A stretch of DNA of 64,000 nt. Source: Achromobacter seleniivolatilans (GTDB lineage: Bacteria; Pseudomonadota; Gammaproteobacteria; Burkholderiales; Burkholderiaceae_B). The notes under the pieces were generated by a model. The model was not told the origin of the DNA, ran no database searches, and was given only the letters and a program-made list of their open reading frames with translations. Each line of letters begins with the position of its first letter. The first letter of the stretch is position 1. Positions 17,334 through 25,218 of this stretch are shown here, piece by piece. The stretch covers positions 6,076,001 to 6,140,000 of the forward strand of contig NZ_CP132976.1 of the NCBI RefSeq assembly GCF_030864005.1, written 5' to 3'. The translations under genes and the position numbers were made by a program.

Positions 17334-18144
17334 CCGTAGCGGAAACGTCCCAGAGCCGGTCGGGCGCATAGTCCTGCTGTTCGCCTTTTTTGGCATACCC
17401 CAGAGGGTTGGCCACAACGCGGCAGCCGTCCTTCATGTAGTCCTGCGCGCAATGCAAGTGGCCGTGCATCCACACATCGGCCAAGGGCAGCAGCGCATCC
17501 AGGTTGCTGCAGAACCCTGCGGTGCCCGGTGTGACACCGTAGCGCGGATCGGCGCTGGCCAGCGTCGGGGCGAAGTGGGTGATGGCGACGGTGGGGCCAT
17601 CAAACGGCACGCGCAGGGCGGCGTCCAGCCATTGCTGGCAGAGCAGGCCTTGTTCGCGCATCTGTTCGGCCATGAAGGGCGCGCCGTGGCGGCGCATCTC
17701 GGCCTTTTCCAAATAGAAATCAGCCGCGCGAAACGCCTTGGCGCGTTTTTTCAGGGCTACGCCGAGCGTATCGCCGTCGGCAGCCAGCGCATCGAAGTCT
17801 GTCCAAAGCGTGGTGCCAATCAAGCGCACGCCGTCCATGACACAGGTCTCGCGTTCCAGCCATTGGATATCCAGCGCTTGGCACAAGTCATAAAGCCGCG
17901 CGTGCGCCTCGTCGAAATCCAGGTTGTCGTATTCGTGGTTGCCGGGGACGAACACGACCGGCGTGGGCCAGCCGTGGCGCGGCGAATAGTGGCTCAGGCC
18001 GAAGTCGGTTCCCGTCAACCTGGAACCCTGGCGGTATGAACCGATGTCCCCCGCCAGCACCAGCAGATCGGCGCCAGGCGTGGGTTGAGCCAGAAACGAC
18101 GGATCGGTTTCCAGGTGCAGGTCAGAGAGCAATTGGATCTTCAT
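17248..18144 (-). CDS. Metallophosphoesterase
   Basis: 298 residues from the ATG at 18144; a longer frame to 18261 would add a non-conserved leader before the conserved first strand. Calcineurin-like metal motifs are in order: 'LLSDLHLE' (DxH), 'LAGDIGSY' (GD), 'VPGNHEYDN' (GNHE), 'AITHFAPT' and 'WMHGHLH' (GHxH). The product hydrolyses a phosphoester with two metal ions in the cytoplasm; substrate unknown. The C-terminal ~30 residues run past the conserved domain, antisense to the end of the lipoprotein gene. Confidence 0.88.
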   Translation of the reverse strand: MKIQLLSDLHLETDPSFLAQPTPGADLLVLAGDIGSYRQGSRLTGTDFGLSHYSPRHGWPTPVVFVPGNHEYDNLDFDEAHARLYDLCQALDIQWLERETCVMDGVRLIGTTLWTDFDALAADGDTLGVALKKRAKAFRAADFYLEKAEMRRHGAPFMAEQMREQGLLCQQWLDAALRVPFDGPTVAITHFAPTLASADPRYGVTPGTAGFCSNLDALLPLADVWMHGHLHCAQDYMKDGCRVVANPLGYAKKGEQQDYAPDRLWDVSATAKASTLPRAMQTTPPPDWPPQNPFQPGK

Positions 18145-18286
18145 AAGCCGTATCTTAGGCGAGGTTGCGGGCGCCCATAGGTTCACTGGGTGGACTGAAT
18201 CAGCCCTCGGGCCGCTGCGCCGCCATGCGCATTCATGCGACACTTTCCCATCGAGTCCCATTCACTGACACCCCGGAGGAACGCTT

Positions 18287-18694
18287 ATGCGTATTGCGAT
18301 CGCCACGGTTGCAGCCCTGGTCCTGACGGCTGGCGTGCAGGCGCAACCCTTGAATTGCACCAATGCCACGACGCAAACCGACATGAACCTGTGCGCCGAC
18401 CAGGCTTACAGAAAGTCCGACGCCGACTTGAATGCCGCGTACAAAGACGTCACCGAGCGTCTGAAGAGCGACAAGGCCGCGTCGACCCAACTGGCGGCCG
18501 CTCAAAAGGCATGGCTGTTTTTTCGCGATGCGGAATGCGCTTTTTCGTCCAGCGGCACAACGGGGGGCAGCGTCTACCCCATGGTATTGAGTCAATGCCT
18601 AGACAAACTGACGCAAGCCCGCACCAAGGAACTGCGCGCCTATCTGAAGTGCGAAGAAGGCGACATGAGCTGCCCGGTCCCCGGCAAGCAATGA
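18287..18694 (+). CDS. LprI/DUF1311-family exported protein (putative lysozyme inhibitor)
   Basis: 135 residues with a signal peptide (about 1-19) and the DUF1311 pattern: Cys pairs at 'LNCTNATTQTDMNLC', 'AYRKSDADLNAAYKDV', 'QLAAAQKAWLFFRDAEC' and 'SQCLDKLTQARTKEL'. Members of this family are periplasmic; LprI of mycobacteria inhibits lysozyme. A ribosome site CGGAGGAA sits before the ATG. Its stop overlaps the start of tag (ATGA), so the two are translationally coupled. Confidence 0.85.
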   Translation: MRIAIATVAALVLTAGVQAQPLNCTNATTQTDMNLCADQAYRKSDADLNAAYKDVTERLKSDKAASTQLAAAQKAWLFFRDAECAFSSSGTTGGSVYPMVLSQCLDKLTQARTKELRAYLKCEEGDMSCPVPGKQ

Positions 18695-19347
18695 CGGCAA
18701 TTCAAGACGCGCCGGGCGCGAACATCATCCGCTCGGGTCTGGTCCACGATGATCACGGGGTAGCGCGCTGCTTCTGGCAGCCATCCATGCCCGCCTATCA
18801 CGATCACGAGTGGGGGCGTCCGGTGCCGGATGACCGCCGCCTGTACGAAAAGATCTGCCTCGAAGGCTTCCAGGCGGGGATGGCGTGGATCACCATCCTG
18901 CGCAAGCGCGAGGCTTTCCGCGAGGCCTTTGACGATTTTGATGTTGAACGGGTGGCGCGCTACACGGATCAGGACGTGGAACGGCTGATGGGCAATCCCG
19001 GTATTGTGCGCAACCGCGCCAAGATCCTGTCCACGATCAATAACGCGCGGCGCGCCATTGCGCTAGCCGAGGAAACAGGTTCCTTGGCCGGATGGCTATG
19101 GAAGCACGAGCCCGCGCCCAACGAACGGCCCGCAGTGGTGGATCTGGATTACTGGAACAACAACCCGACCTCAGCGGCGTCGGCCAGCCTGTCAAAAGCG
19201 TTGAAAAAACGCGGCTGGACGTTTGTGGGTCCGACGACCATGTACGCGTTCATGCAGGCGGTAGGCATGGTCAATGACCACATGAGCGGCTGCGTCTGTC
19301 ACGCCGCCATCGATGCCGCGCGTGCGGCATTCAAACGTCCGGTCTAG
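18691..19347 (+). CDS. tag: DNA-3-methyladenine glycosylase I
   Basis: 218 residues. Removes 3-methyladenine from alkylated DNA (base excision repair). The family signature is clear: 'RCFWQPSMPAYHDHEWG' (zinc Cys and His), 'LYEKICLEGFQAGMAWITIL' (catalytic Glu region), 'NPGIVRNRAKILSTINNA', 'LSKALKKRGWTFVGPT' and 'VNDHMSGCVCH' with the distal zinc ligands. The ATG at 18691 overlaps the LprI-like stop. An N-terminal extension of about 20 residues precedes the usual E. coli start, but conserved sequence begins soon after. Confidence 0.94.
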   Translation: MTAIQDAPGANIIRSGLVHDDHGVARCFWQPSMPAYHDHEWGRPVPDDRRLYEKICLEGFQAGMAWITILRKREAFREAFDDFDVERVARYTDQDVERLMGNPGIVRNRAKILSTINNARRAIALAEETGSLAGWLWKHEPAPNERPAVVDLDYWNNNPTSAASASLSKALKKRGWTFVGPTTMYAFMQAVGMVNDHMSGCVCHAAIDAARAAFKRPV

Positions 19348-19357
19348 GTCTGGCGCA

Positions 19358-19981
19358 TCAACGGCGCGTGGCCAGCCCGTCAAACGTGGTGGCAATCAGG
19401 TATTCGACGATCTCGTCATCCTGAAACGCGCCGCCCATCTTCAGAAAGTTGCCGACCGGGTCGCAGGACCGCGCGTAGATGGTGTAGAGGATCACTTCAC
19501 CCGGCAATGCGGCTGACAGTTCGCCGGCTTCTTGCGCCGCCATGATCCATCCGCCCAGCGTTTCTGTGACCTGGCTCAGGCGCTCCAGATAGGGCGTGTG
19601 GGTGATCAGCGCCTGCTGGATGGTGGATCGCGTGGACGGCAGCAGCGGCATTTCGTCTTGCAGATGCGTCCTGACGGCCCAGCGCACCACTTCTTTCAGG
19701 CGGTCTACGGGTCCCAAGCCGTCAGGCAGCGCGGCGATCACCGCAAGCGTGCTGTCCAGCAGACGCGTCATGGACGCGGCGGCCAGGGCGTCTTTGGACG
19801 CGAAGTGCTTGTACAGGCTGGCTTTGGAGATCCCTACGTCGGCCGCGACTTCGTCCATCGTCATCAGGTCATAGCCTTTCACGGCCAACAGCCGGTTGAC
19901 TGAATCCAGGATGGCGTCTTCGCGCAGCAGCAGTTGCTGTTGTTTGAACGACAGTTTTTTAGCGGGGGCGGCAGCGGGCAT
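19358..19981 (-). CDS. TetR-family transcriptional regulator
   Basis: 207 residues from the ATG at 19981; another in-frame ATG at 20023 would add 14 residues. The N-terminal helix-turn-helix 'MTMDEVAADVGISKASLYKHFASKDAL' (in parts) is typical. The C-terminal ligand domain is all-helical and not assignable. It is divergent from the six-gene lipid-modification operon, and the AT-rich gap holds an inverted repeat, so it is the likely repressor of that operon. In several other proteobacteria related operons are controlled by an ECF sigma/ChrR pair; none is seen here. Confidence 0.88.
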   Translation of the reverse strand: MPAAAPAKKLSFKQQQLLLREDAILDSVNRLLAVKGYDLMTMDEVAADVGISKASLYKHFASKDALAAASMTRLLDSTLAVIAALPDGLGPVDRLKEVVRWAVRTHLQDEMPLLPSTRSTIQQALITHTPYLERLSQVTETLGGWIMAAQEAGELSAALPGEVILYTIYARSCDPVGNFLKMGGAFQDDEIVEYLIATTFDGLATRR

Positions 19982-20052
19982 CGGAGTAGGGGACAGACCA
20001 AGTAGACACGAATTTACCTGCATAGTCTAAATCTAAACTGAGTAGTATTTTT

Positions 20053-20070
20053 TTAAACTTGGTGGTTTAA
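20053..20070. promoter_or_regulatory. Inverted repeat, candidate TetR operator
   Basis: TTAAAC-TTGGTG-GTTTAA: perfect 6-bp arms with a 6-bp spacer in the AT-rich gap between the TetR gene and the lipid-modification operon. A second, degenerate element with TCTAAAC lies just upstream (20026-20040). Confidence 0.55.
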
Positions 20071-20103
20071 TCGTGACTAGTCGGTTCACACTCAGGCGGC
20101 ACG

Positions 20104-20610
20104 ATGACCACCCTCATGTCGAATTCTTCAGAAGCCGCTTTGCCCGCAGCGCTGCTGGATGCCCATCCGGCGCAATGGCGGCTGGTGGGCAAAGGCTTAT
20201 TCACGTGGAGCGTGTTTCGGCTGTATCACGCCTATCTGTACGCCCCGGCGGCGTCCGCCAGTACGCCATTCAATCTGGATGGCGACTTCGCGCTGATGCT
20301 GCGGTACCTGCGCAATATCCCGGGCGAACAAATCGTGACCACCTCCACGCAGGAAATTGCGCGCCTGACCGACACCTCTACTGCCAGCTTGGCCGAGTGG
20401 ACAGAATCCATGACGCGCATCTTTCCCGATGTGGCGTCGGGAGATCGTCTGACCGGCTTGTTTCTACGCGGACAAGGCGTGGGCTTCTACAGCGGCGACA
20501 CGCTGGCAGGCGAGATCGATAGCCCAGCCTTTGCGCGCGCCTTCGCCGCCATCTGGCTGGACCCGCGCACGCGCAGCCCCGCGTTGCGCGCTGGCTTGCT
20601 GGGTCTTTGA
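20104..20610 (+). CDS. Chalcone-isomerase-like protein
   Basis: 168 residues related to the bacterial chalcone-isomerase-like fold: 'WRLVGKGLFTWSVFRLYHAYLYAP' at the start, 'ALMLRYLRNIPGEQIVTTSTQEIARL' (in parts) and 'FPDVASGDRLTGLFLRGQGVGFYSGD' near the end. Bacterial members often sit in fatty-acid-modifying operons and may bind fatty acids; plant relatives isomerise chalcones. It lacks an obvious signal peptide as read from this start. First gene of the operon, its TGA overlapping a possible TTG start of the next gene. Confidence 0.82.
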   Translation: MTTLMSNSSEAALPAALLDAHPAQWRLVGKGLFTWSVFRLYHAYLYAPAASASTPFNLDGDFALMLRYLRNIPGEQIVTTSTQEIARLTDTSTASLAEWTESMTRIFPDVASGDRLTGLFLRGQGVGFYSGDTLAGEIDSPAFARAFAAIWLDPRTRSPALRAGLLGL

Positions 20611-20624
20611 CAGCCGGACCCGCC

Positions 20625-21911
20625 ATGACCTCCACATCCTTCCAAGCAGCTCCGGGCAGCCGCATTGCGGTCGTTGGCGGCGGGGTGGCCGGATTAAGCG
20701 CTGCCTGGCTGCTGTCGCAAAAGTACGCCGTCACCCTGTTCGAAGCGGGCAACTACGTTGGCGGCCACACCAACACGGTCGATGCCGTCGTGGATGGCAT
20801 CAGCCACCCGGTCGACACCGGTTTTCTGGTGCATAACGACCTGACTTATCCTCACCTGGTGAAGCTGCTTGAGCACCTGGATATTCCGGTGCATGCCAGC
20901 GACATGACGTTTAGCGTGTCGCTGACGCAGCCCGATCTGGAGTGGGCGGGCGCCAACCTCGGCACGGTCTTCGCGCAACGCCGTAATCTGCTGCGGCCGG
21001 CGTTCCTGGGCATGCTTCGCGACATTCTTCGATTCAACCGCAGCGCGGCAGCTTATCTGGCGCGGTCCGGCCCGTATGCGCTACTGGGCGACTTGCTGGA
21101 CGATGAAGGTTATGGCCAGGCCATGCGTGATTGGTATCTGCTGCCCATGGCTGGCGCGATCTGGTCCACGCCGCCAAGTATGGTGCTGGCCCAACCTGCT
21201 CGCACGTTCTTGTCGTTTTGCTTGAATCATCGCCTGCTACAGGTAGCGGGCCGTCCGCAATGGAAGACGGTCAGCGGCGGTGCACGGCAGTATGTTGACG
21301 CGATGTTGCCGCGCATTGCAGATGTGCGTGTCGCCAGTCCCGTCCACACCGTCAAACGCCTGGCCGATGGCGTAGAAGTGCGCAGTTCCGGCCGCGTCGA
21401 TCAGTTTGATGCCGTGGTGCTGGCCTGCCACGCACCTACCTCCTTAGCGATCCTGGACGCATCCGAAGACGAGCGCGAGGTGTTGTCCCGGGTGCGCTAC
21501 CAGCCCAATGTGGCGGTGCTGCATACCGATACCGCCTTGCTGCCGCGCCGCCGCGCCGTGTGGTCAGCCTGGAACTATCTGGCTGGCCCAACGGCGGACG
21601 CGCCCATGTCGGTCAGCTACCTGCTCAACGTGCTGCAACCGCTGCCGTTCAAGCGGCCTGTCATCGTCACGCTGAACCCGCAAACCGATCCGGCGGAAGG
21701 TCTGGTGTTGGGCCGCTATGAATACGAACATCCCATCCTGGATGCTGAGGCCGTAGAAGCGCAACGCCGCTTGGGCGGCATTCAAGGCCGGGCGCGTGCG
21801 TGGTTTTGCGGCGCCTGGACGGGCTATGGCTTTCACGAGGACGGACTGGCGTCTGCGATACGCATCGCGGCCGATTTCGGGGTGACGCCGCCGTGGAGTC
21901 TGCCGTCATGA
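20625..21911 (+). CDS. FAD-dependent oxidoreductase (amine-oxidase fold)
   Basis: 428 residues from ATG 20625 (a TTG at 20607 overlapping the previous stop is also possible). The N-terminal dinucleotide motif is 'IAVVGGGVAGLSAAWLLS', then 'FEAGNYVGGHTNTVD' and a C-terminal FAD motif 'FCGAWTGYGFHEDGLASAIRIA'. This subgroup, once annotated as amine oxidase or cyclopropane-type NAD/FAD protein, is regularly next to DUF1365 and CFA-synthase genes. It probably oxidises or desaturates a modified fatty acyl chain. Its stop overlaps the next start (ATGA). Confidence 0.88.
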   Translation: MTSTSFQAAPGSRIAVVGGGVAGLSAAWLLSQKYAVTLFEAGNYVGGHTNTVDAVVDGISHPVDTGFLVHNDLTYPHLVKLLEHLDIPVHASDMTFSVSLTQPDLEWAGANLGTVFAQRRNLLRPAFLGMLRDILRFNRSAAAYLARSGPYALLGDLLDDEGYGQAMRDWYLLPMAGAIWSTPPSMVLAQPARTFLSFCLNHRLLQVAGRPQWKTVSGGARQYVDAMLPRIADVRVASPVHTVKRLADGVEVRSSGRVDQFDAVVLACHAPTSLAILDASEDEREVLSRVRYQPNVAVLHTDTALLPRRRAVWSAWNYLAGPTADAPMSVSYLLNVLQPLPFKRPVIVTLNPQTDPAEGLVLGRYEYEHPILDAEAVEAQRRLGGIQGRARAWFCGAWTGYGFHEDGLASAIRIAADFGVTPPWSLPS

Positions 21912-22717
21912 GCGCCGCGCTGATTCAGTTGGCCCGCGCCCAGGTCGTGCACGCCCGCACTCGGCCGGTGGCGCGCCGTTTCGCGTACCCGGTGTTCTGC
22001 CTGCGTCTGCGTATCGATCAGTGTGCGCAGTTCGATGGCAAGGCGTCCTGGCTGTTCGGCGTGAATCGCCGCCGCCCCGTTGCCTTTCATTTTGCGGATC
22101 ATGGCGCTCGCACGGGTGGCGATCTGATGGATTGGCTCCAGTCTCGCCTGCAAACCGCCGGGATCAGCATGAAGGTGGGCGCGGTGTGGCTGCAATGTTT
22201 TCCGCGCGTGTTCGGCTACGTTTTTAACCCCGTCAGCTTTTGGTATGTGTACGACACGGACGGCGTGTTGCGTGTGTTGGTGGCCGAAGTCAACAACACG
22301 TTCGGCGAACGCCACCAATACGTATTGCGCGCCGCCGACGGTGGCGAGATCCATGCCGGCCAGGTGCTGCAAAGCGCCAAAGTGTTCCATGTGTCTCCGT
22401 TCTGCCGCACGGTGGGCGAATACCGCTACCGCGTGGAAGAACGCGGCAATGCGCATCGCGTCGCCATTGACTACTACGACGATCCCACGTTGGAGCAAGC
22501 GGTGCTGCATACGTCGATCAGTTGTACCAGTGCGCCGCTGACCACAGGCGGATTGCTGCGGGCTCTGGCCGCCATGCCCTTCATGACGATAGGCGTCATG
22601 GTGCGCATCCATCTGCAAGCCATGCGTCTGTTCTTGCGGCGCGTGCCATTTCATCGCAAACCTGCCCCTCCCCTGTCTGAGGTGTCCTACCACCGCAAGG
22701 GCCATGATGAGTTATGA
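21908..22717 (+). CDS. DUF1365 family protein
   Basis: 269 residues, ATG at 21908 overlapping the previous TGA. Family motifs: 'HARTRPVARRFAYPVFCLRLRID' (in parts), 'FGYVFNPVSFWYVYD', 'VLVAEVNNTFGERHQYVL' and 'YYDDPTLEQAVLHTSI'. DUF1365 proteins have no proven activity but occur almost always with the FAD oxidoreductase and CFA synthase found on either side here. Likely membrane-associated or cytoplasmic lipid-modifying partner. Confidence 0.9.
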   Translation: MSAALIQLARAQVVHARTRPVARRFAYPVFCLRLRIDQCAQFDGKASWLFGVNRRRPVAFHFADHGARTGGDLMDWLQSRLQTAGISMKVGAVWLQCFPRVFGYVFNPVSFWYVYDTDGVLRVLVAEVNNTFGERHQYVLRAADGGEIHAGQVLQSAKVFHVSPFCRTVGEYRYRVEERGNAHRVAIDYYDDPTLEQAVLHTSISCTSAPLTTGGLLRALAAMPFMTIGVMVRIHLQAMRLFLRRVPFHRKPAPPLSEVSYHRKGHDEL

Positions 22718-23921
22718 CGAATTAAGCGCCGATCGCGCATGCGCCCAACCCACTTGGGCAGCTCGCTGGTTCATCGGCGCGTTGAGCCGCTTGCAGGTGG
22801 GTACGCTCGCCCTGACTGACCCCCTGGGCGGGCAGGTGCTGTATGGGGCGGCTGGCGGCGGCCCGCATGCCGAGTTGGTCATGCGCGATTGGCGAGCTGC
22901 GGGCGCCATCCTGCGGCAAGGCGACATCGGGTTTGCCGACAGCTTGCGCCGCGGCTGGGTCGATAGCCCCGATTTACTGGCCTTGTTCACGTTGGCATTA
23001 CGAAACGAAGCCGCACTCTCGCACGCGGTCGATGGCAAATGGTGGGCCTTGCTTGCGCGGCGGTTGTCGCATCTGCTGTTGCGCGACAACTCCCGCAAGG
23101 GCAGCCGCCGCAATATCTTGCAGCATTACGACTTGGGCAATGAGTTCTACCGGCTCTGGCTTGATCCGTCGATGAGCTATTCAGCGGCGCTGTTCGGCGA
23201 AGACCGCTCGGAACCGCTGGAAGCCGCGCAACACCGCAAGTACGACCGTTTGTTGGATGCGTTGGGGGCGGTGCCGGGGCAGCATGTGCTGGAAATTGGC
23301 TGCGGCTGGGGCGGCTTTGCAGAACGCGCGGCACAACGAGGCCTGCATGTGCATGGCATTACGCTGTCTGATGCGCAGCTGGAATGGGCTCGCGCACGCA
23401 TGCAGCGGCAAGGCCTGGGGGACCGCGTCAAACTCGAACTGCGCGACTATCGCGACCTGGGGCATGCCCAATACGACCACATCGTATCGATCGAAATGGT
23501 AGAGGCGGTGGGCGAGCGCCGCTGGCCCTTGTACTTCGAAACACTGGCTCGCTGCTTGCGGCCTGGCGGTCGTATCGGACTGCAATCCATCGACATTGCC
23601 GACGCGCACTTCGACGCCTATCGGCGTGGCACGGATTTCATACAGCAATACATCTTTCCGGGCGGCATGCTGCCGTGTCCGCGCGTGATTCAAGCGCAGG
23701 CAGGGCTGGCGGGCCTCTCGGTGGTCAATCAATACCCCTTCGGCCTGGACTATGCCGACACGCTGCTGCGCTGGCGCCTCGCGTTTGAAGAGAACCTTGG
23801 CGCTGTGCGCGCCCAGGGTTTCGATGAAGCCTTTGTCCGGTTGTGGCGTATGTACCTGACCTATTGCGAGGCGGGTTTCAGGGAAGGCCGCACTGACGTC
23901 AGGCATTGGGTGTTGGAGTGA
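22704..23921 (+). CDS. cfa: Cyclopropane-fatty-acyl-phospholipid synthase family methyltransferase
   Basis: 405 residues, overlapping DUF1365 by 14 bp. It has the N-terminal lipid-binding region, the substrate motif 'HYDLGNEFYRLWLDPSMSYS' and the SAM-binding motif 'VLEIGCGWGGFAERAA', then 'SIEMVEAVGERRWP' and 'FIQQYIFPGGMLPC'. It transfers a methylene or methyl group from SAM to a phospholipid acyl double bond. Because of its partners it may make methylated or furan-type precursors rather than plain cyclopropane fatty acids. Cytoplasmic face of the membrane. Confidence 0.92.
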   Translation: MMSYDELSADRACAQPTWAARWFIGALSRLQVGTLALTDPLGGQVLYGAAGGGPHAELVMRDWRAAGAILRQGDIGFADSLRRGWVDSPDLLALFTLALRNEAALSHAVDGKWWALLARRLSHLLLRDNSRKGSRRNILQHYDLGNEFYRLWLDPSMSYSAALFGEDRSEPLEAAQHRKYDRLLDALGAVPGQHVLEIGCGWGGFAERAAQRGLHVHGITLSDAQLEWARARMQRQGLGDRVKLELRDYRDLGHAQYDHIVSIEMVEAVGERRWPLYFETLARCLRPGGRIGLQSIDIADAHFDAYRRGTDFIQQYIFPGGMLPCPRVIQAQAGLAGLSVVNQYPFGLDYADTLLRWRLAFEENLGAVRAQGFDEAFVRLWRMYLTYCEAGFREGRTDVRHWVLE

Positions 23922-23934
23922 ACCCGGAAGCGCC

Positions 23935-24714
23935 ATGATCTGGAAAATGAATCCTCCGGTTGCCAACTGGACCGATCGGCGTGTGTGGCTGATCGGCGCC
24001 TCCAGCGGTATCGGCGAGGCGCTTGCCCGGGCGCTGCTGGATCGTGGCGCACGCGTTGTCTTGTCGGCGCGGCGGGTATCCGCGCTGAATCAAGTGGCAG
24101 GCGGGCATCCGCGGGCGGCTGTTGTGCCGGTGGATGCCGCCAGCGCAGACGTGTGGTCCCAGGCCACGCTGGCGGCCGAGCAGGCGTTTGGCGGTCTGGA
24201 CCTGGTGATCTTTGCCGCCGCCCGTTACGACCCCGCGCAAAGCGCGGATTTCGATCCGGCCTTGGCGCAAAAGAGTTTTGACCTGAATGTGGTGGCCATC
24301 TACCGCTGTCTGGCTGAAGTGGTGCCGCGGCTGGTGCGCCAGCAGCATGGCGGTGTTGCACTGGTAGGCAGCATTTCGGGCTATACCGGCTTGCCCAAGG
24401 CCATGATCTACGGAGCCACCAAGGCCGCGCTGATCCACCTTGCCGAATCACTGTATTTTGATCTGGCGCCGCGCAAAGTGTCGGTCTACTTGATCAACCC
24501 TGGTTTTGTGGCGACGCCGATGACGGCCAAGAATGACTTTCCAATGCCTGGTCTGATGACGCCTGAAGATGCAGCGAAGGCAATTTTGCGCGGTATGGAA
24601 AAGGGCCGTTTTGAGATTCGCTTTCCGCGTGGCGTAGCGGGCGCGTTGCGATTTCTGAGCCGCCTGCCGCACGCCATCCGCTTTCGGCTTTTGCACTGGG
24701 GGACCGGCCTGTGA
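23935..24714 (+). CDS. Short-chain dehydrogenase/reductase
   Basis: 259 residues. The SDR signatures are 'LIGASSGIGEALARALL' (nucleotide binding), 'FAAARYDPAQ' (NNAG-region variant), Ser in 'GSISGYTGLP' and 'YGATKAALIHLAESLYFDL' (catalytic YxxxK). It uses NAD(P)H to interconvert a hydroxyl and a carbonyl. Position 13 bp after the CFA synthase and coupling by GTGA to the next gene make it part of the lipid operon, where it could act on an oxygenated acyl chain. Confidence 0.9.
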   Translation: MIWKMNPPVANWTDRRVWLIGASSGIGEALARALLDRGARVVLSARRVSALNQVAGGHPRAAVVPVDAASADVWSQATLAAEQAFGGLDLVIFAAARYDPAQSADFDPALAQKSFDLNVVAIYRCLAEVVPRLVRQQHGGVALVGSISGYTGLPKAMIYGATKAALIHLAESLYFDLAPRKVSVYLINPGFVATPMTAKNDFPMPGLMTPEDAAKAILRGMEKGRFEIRFPRGVAGALRFLSRLPHAIRFRLLHWGTGL

Positions 24715-25136
24715 TCGAACGCTTCCACGACATTGCTGCATGGTTTGAAGCGCTGACGCCGCAAACATTGAACAGCGCTGGTTTGATCTATGCGGACAGT
24801 GCGCACTTTGCAGATCCGTTCAACGATGTGCACGGTCTGCCGGCGATCGTTCGCATCTATGCGCATATGTTCCAGAACTTGGATCAGCCCCGGTTTCACA
24901 TCGCGCGCCAGGTGGTGCAGGGCGCGGATGCGTTCTTGGTCTGGCGCTTTACTGGCACGTTGCGCGGCCGCCCGTTCGCGATCGACGGTGCAAGCGCATT
25001 GACCCTGGACGCGCAAGGCCTGATTGCCGATCACCAGGACTATTGGGACCCGGCGTCGCAGGTCTATGAACGTATTCCGTTGCTCGGAGCCGTGTTGCGC
25101 CGTTTGCGGCGCAAGCTGGCGACGCCGGATAGCTAG
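24711..25136 (+). CDS. NTF2/SnoaL-like small protein
   Basis: 141 residues, GTG start overlapping the SDR stop. The sequence follows a SnoaL-like cone fold: 'AWFEALTPQTLNSAGLIYADSAHFADPFNDVHG', 'IYAHMFQNLDQPRFHI' and 'DAFLVWRFTGTLRGRPFAIDGASALTLDAQGLIADHQDYWDP' (quoted in parts, contiguous here only by position). Such proteins bind hydrophobic small molecules and can act as isomerases or cyclases. Last gene of the lipid operon; 24 bp later the promoter of the MarR-GNAT gene begins. Confidence 0.8.
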   Translation: MIERFHDIAAWFEALTPQTLNSAGLIYADSAHFADPFNDVHGLPAIVRIYAHMFQNLDQPRFHIARQVVQGADAFLVWRFTGTLRGRPFAIDGASALTLDAQGLIADHQDYWDPASQVYERIPLLGAVLRRLRRKLATPDS

Positions 25137-25159
25137 TCAGGAAAGAGACAAATTAGGGC

Positions 25160-25188
25160 TTGAATTGGTTGCGGGTCGCAAGTATATT
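25160..25188 (+). promoter_or_regulatory. Sigma-70 promoter of the MarR-GNAT gene
   Basis: -35 TTGAAT (25160-25165), 17-bp spacer, -10 TATATT (25183-25188). The first operator fills the spacer and the second lies 2 bp after the -10, an arrangement that predicts tight repression. Confidence 0.75.
25169..25181. promoter_or_regulatory. MarR-type operator, copy 1
   Basis: TTGCGGGTCGCAA, a TTGCG-N3-CGCAA palindrome inside the -35/-10 spacer. Its reverse complement is identical to copy 2 (25191-25203). Confidence 0.75.
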
Positions 25189-25190
25189 GG

Positions 25191-25203
25191 TTGCGACCCG
25201 CAA
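25191..25203. promoter_or_regulatory. MarR-type operator, copy 2
   Basis: TTGCGACCCGCAA, again TTGCG-N3-CGCAA. Centre-to-centre distance from copy 1 is 22 bp, about two helical turns, so two dimers would sit on the same DNA face. Confidence 0.75.
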
Positions 25204-25218
25204 CTTAAGGCGACCGCC

